Both the position numbers and the translations under genes were made by a program. Of a DNA stretch of 64,000 nt, positions 61,983 through 64,000 are shown piece by piece (position 1 is the stretch's first letter; every line of letters starts with the position of its first letter). Under the pieces are notes generated by a model. The model was not told the origin of the DNA. It did not search any database and saw nothing but the letters and a program-made list of their open reading frames with translations. The DNA comes from Taibaiella sp. KBW10. GTDB lineage: Bacteria; Bacteroidota; Bacteroidia; Chitinophagales; Chitinophagaceae. The stretch lies in NCBI RefSeq assembly GCF_003852495.1, contig NZ_QAJI01000007.1, positions 203,283-267,282 on the forward strand. Direction: 5' to 3'.

Positions 61983-63668
61983 TTATGAGGCAATACTGAG
62001 CATATTACTATATCTCGTTGTGCCATCATTTAACTCTATATAATAATTACCTCTAGGGAAACTATGGGTATTTACTTTAATCACATCATCCTTTACATCT
62101 TTGAGCTGGTATACAATACGGCCTAAAATATCCCGGATCACTAAGGTCGCCCCTTTGCGTGTATTTATAATATTTACAAAATCAGCGCAGGGATTGGGGT
62201 AAATCTGTAAGCTATTTTTCGATACTCCAATTTTATTGATGCTGTTTGGCTCCTCCCTTTGGTTTTCATAAGCACCCATGTCAATAACATTGACCACACG
62301 GGGATTACCGACATAATCATAAGTGGCCGCATTGCTGCCTGCTAAGGTTCCTTTATTTATACAAATTGTATGATCCTGCAAGGCAAAGTTCGTATTATTT
62401 GCATCATACCCCAGCCCAAATCCAGCTGTGGGGTTAATGAAACCAATTGCATTAGAAGCGATATTGTTTGCGGTATCAGAAGGAAAAACGGTAACAAACG
62501 TGGTATAAATTTCATTGGCAACAGCTGCTTTGAAACAGTTATTTTCCAATTTAACGCTATTGGTGTTCCAAAGCCCGATACTTTGCTGGGTGATGCTTTC
62601 ACTGGCATTACCACTAAAAATATTATTCTTAGCAATAAGCTTGGTATAAGAAGGGGTCAGGCCATTGGAAAATACAAATAAACCGGTACCATCTACAGAA
62701 ACAAGGTTATTGGCTACTGTATTATTGTTGAAGGCTACCTTTGCATGCGCTATATACACAATACCATGGCCATTACGGTTATAATTATTGGCCATCACAT
62801 TATTGCGTACAATATAATCCAGGGTATCAGAATGGTTATTAGAGAATACGGTTAAGAACATGGCAATGCCTCCATCTCCACTACCACACTGCTGACTGGC
62901 CCCGGTATTACTGTTATTAATAATCCGGTTACCTTCAATCAGTCCATTCCCACCGGTACAGGCGATAACAGCATTGCCCGTAGATTGGTTTTTATAAAAA
63001 GTATTACCAATTATTGTCGTCTTACGGGAATCGCAATTCAGCACAGAGTATACCGGAAAGGCATTGTAATTATCTGCGGTGTTATGATGAAAATTGCAAT
63101 TCTTAAAAGTAGCCTCAGAAAAATTTGTGGTGATCAAATAAGTGGCCCTATTCTCATAAAACTCGCAATACTTCATTTCAAAATTTCTCGCGGAGTTTTG
63201 GAAAATAAATCTTTGATTATTACAGTTGTTATGATAAATCTTACAATTGTTCATAACCATTTTACTTTCTACAAAAATGCCATAGGTCACCCCACTCTGG
63301 TTATACTGATTTTTGATATCCCTGATGATACAATAATTCAGTTTTGCATTTACTCCTTTAAACTCTAAACCCGTCCAGCCCCCATTTTGTGTTTGGGTAC
63401 TACTCCATCCGGTAGTATCTGCCGCTTTAAAAGTAATGAGCCCATCAGGACTACCGTCAGCAAAAACGCTTCCGTGAAAAGAGATCTTACCTGCAGGACT
63501 GAATAAGAAAACAACCCCCGGTTCAATATACACACTATCATAGAAGCTAATCGCGCTTGTAATGGTATAGGGAGAATTCTGTACCGTAAATACCTCTACC
63601 GCAAAAGAAGCGAAAGACTGAAACAGCAGTATAAAGAGCAGCGCTAATTTTGTATATAATGTCTTCAT
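61983..63668 (-). CDS. Secreted right-handed beta-helix protein with T9SS signal
   Basis: The 561-residue product has a signal peptide (to about 23, SFASFAV), a long parallel beta-helix region (about 30-470) rich in asparagine ladders such as NCKIYHNNCNNQ, GNRIINNSNTG and AFNNNTVANNLV, and a T9SS domain (from about 485, LQIYPNPCADF to NMLSIAS). It resembles polysaccharide lyase or pectin lyase-like folds (Beta_helix, PF13229 type), but I see no catalytic motif. It may bind or degrade a polysaccharide outside the cell. Confidence 0.85.
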   Translation of the reverse strand: MKTLYTKLALLFILLFQSFASFAVEVFTVQNSPYTITSAISFYDSVYIEPGVVFLFSPAGKISFHGSVFADGSPDGLITFKAADTTGWSSTQTQNGGWTGLEFKGVNAKLNYCIIRDIKNQYNQSGVTYGIFVESKMVMNNCKIYHNNCNNQRFIFQNSARNFEMKYCEFYENRATYLITTNFSEATFKNCNFHHNTADNYNAFPVYSVLNCDSRKTTIIGNTFYKNQSTGNAVIACTGGNGLIEGNRIINNSNTGASQQCGSGDGGIAMFLTVFSNNHSDTLDYIVRNNVMANNYNRNGHGIVYIAHAKVAFNNNTVANNLVSVDGTGLFVFSNGLTPSYTKLIAKNNIFSGNASESITQQSIGLWNTNSVKLENNCFKAAVANEIYTTFVTVFPSDTANNIASNAIGFINPTAGFGLGYDANNTNFALQDHTICINKGTLAGSNAATYDYVGNPRVVNVIDMGAYENQREEPNSINKIGVSKNSLQIYPNPCADFVNIINTRKGATLVIRDILGRIVYQLKDVKDDVIKVNTHSFPRGNYYIELNDGTTRYSNMLSIAS

Positions 63669-63731
63669 AATATTGATTTTATATAAAGACAGCGAACATA
63701 TGTAAATAGATAGGAAATTTGTAAAACAATC

Positions 63732-64000
63732 ATGATCAACAAATTCGGAGTACTTACAAAATGTATAAGTATTGTGGCAGAGGGATTTATAATAAAGTAT
63801 ATATCTAACTTAATCCTAGGTTTTGGGGAGCTGTTCCAGCCTTACAAGAAAAGTGTATGCCTGATGGGAACAGATAAAGTCACCGTATGGGAGTGGGAGT
63901 GTGTTTGGGCTATGGTATGTGTTGGTATAGCTTGGTTCCTGGTTGAGGTATTGGTATTTTTGAGGTCTTGGTATAAATCAAAAAAAAGAGCATCTCTGTT
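63732..64000 (+). CDS. Possible small membrane protein gene, cut by right edge
   Basis: From the ATG at 63732 the frame stays open to the last base, 89 codons. It includes a hydrophobic stretch (about 53-78) with WAMVCVGIAWFLVEVLVFL followed by a basic end RSWYKSKKR, compatible with one membrane helix. No family is recognised and no good promoter is seen. The region 63669-64000 has nothing else. It may be chance open sequence. Confidence 0.3.
   Translation, partial: MINKFGVLTKCISIVAEGFIIKYISNLILGFGELFQPYKKSVCLMGTDKVTVWEWECVWAMVCVGIAWFLVEVLVFLRSWYKSKKRASL

Noticed and set aside
1..64000. CRISPR arrays, tRNA or rRNA genes, insertion sequences, prophage genes
   Set aside because: No spaced direct repeats, cloverleaf-like sequences, transposase or phage proteins were found in any gap or frame.

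Overview
The window looks like a chromosomal segment of a Bacteroidota bacterium, most likely of the Chitinophagia. The evidence is type IX secretion (T9SS) C-terminal sorting domains on several secreted proteins, a gliding-motility-associated C-terminal domain, typical Bacteroidota families (DUF5690, DUF6580, DUF4129/DUF4350 next to MoxR, an M1 peptidase fused to an ABC permease) and repeated TAnnTTTG promoter elements. No rRNA, tRNA, CRISPR array, transposase or phage gene was seen. Most of the window is ordinary chromosome.

Layout. 1-4.5 kb: the N-terminal adenylation module of a nonribosomal peptide synthetase (cut by the left edge), then a Crp/Fnr regulator divergent from a ClC channel and an HPP-family membrane protein. 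4.9-7.9 kb: a secreted M4 metalloprotease and a small barrel-like protein. 7.9-20.5 kb: a divergent gene cluster with the marks of organophosphonate use (below). 20.6-31.5 kb: housekeeping and envelope genes (DUF423, aroK, GH3-like ligase, prfA, Wzz/O-antigen ligase pair, tsaB-thioesterase-folA, ridA, two glycosyltransferases). 31.7-36.7 kb: a moxR/DUF4350/DUF4129/yhhQ/oppC operon on the minus strand. 36.9-42.3 kb: DUF6580, a GNAT-nitrilase fusion, mtaB, a transaldolase-like fsa and an Mla-type ATPase. 42.4-48.3 kb: surface and secreted proteins, two paralogous lipoproteins and a frameshifted GH16 protein. 48.4-58.3 kb: an ABC/M1-peptidase transporter, crcB, a methyltransferase, AraC and SDR genes, a Na+/H+ antiporter and a bestrophin. 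58.5-64 kb: a TonB receptor, an alpha/beta-hydrolase lipoprotein lacking its serine nucleophile, a beta-helix protein and a possible gene cut by the right edge.

The most interesting region is 7918-20549. A HAD hydrolase with the phosphonatase-like signature (DMAGTT, cap lysine, GRPxPD) and an FAD oxidoreductase of the TIGR03364 type flank a set of genes encoding an OPA/GlpT-like transporter (DUF5690), a TonB receptor, a T9SS-secreted alkaline-phosphatase-superfamily enzyme, a T9SS-secreted two-LamG/Fn3 protein, a small His-tailed exported protein and an XRE-cupin regulator. No phnW transaminase or phnCDE transporter is present. I infer an uptake route that runs from cell surface to cytoplasm: release or binding of phosphonate-bearing material outside, TonB import, inner-membrane transport, oxidative deamination, then C-P cleavage. 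Three copies of a palindrome of the form TAAAC-N4-GTTTA (one with a single mismatch) lie in the two control regions and are probably the operators of the XRE-cupin protein.

Product calls rest on motifs read by eye. Substrates and regulation are inferences. Start codons were moved inward where the longest frame began before a signal peptide, inside a terminator or ahead of a conserved N-terminus.
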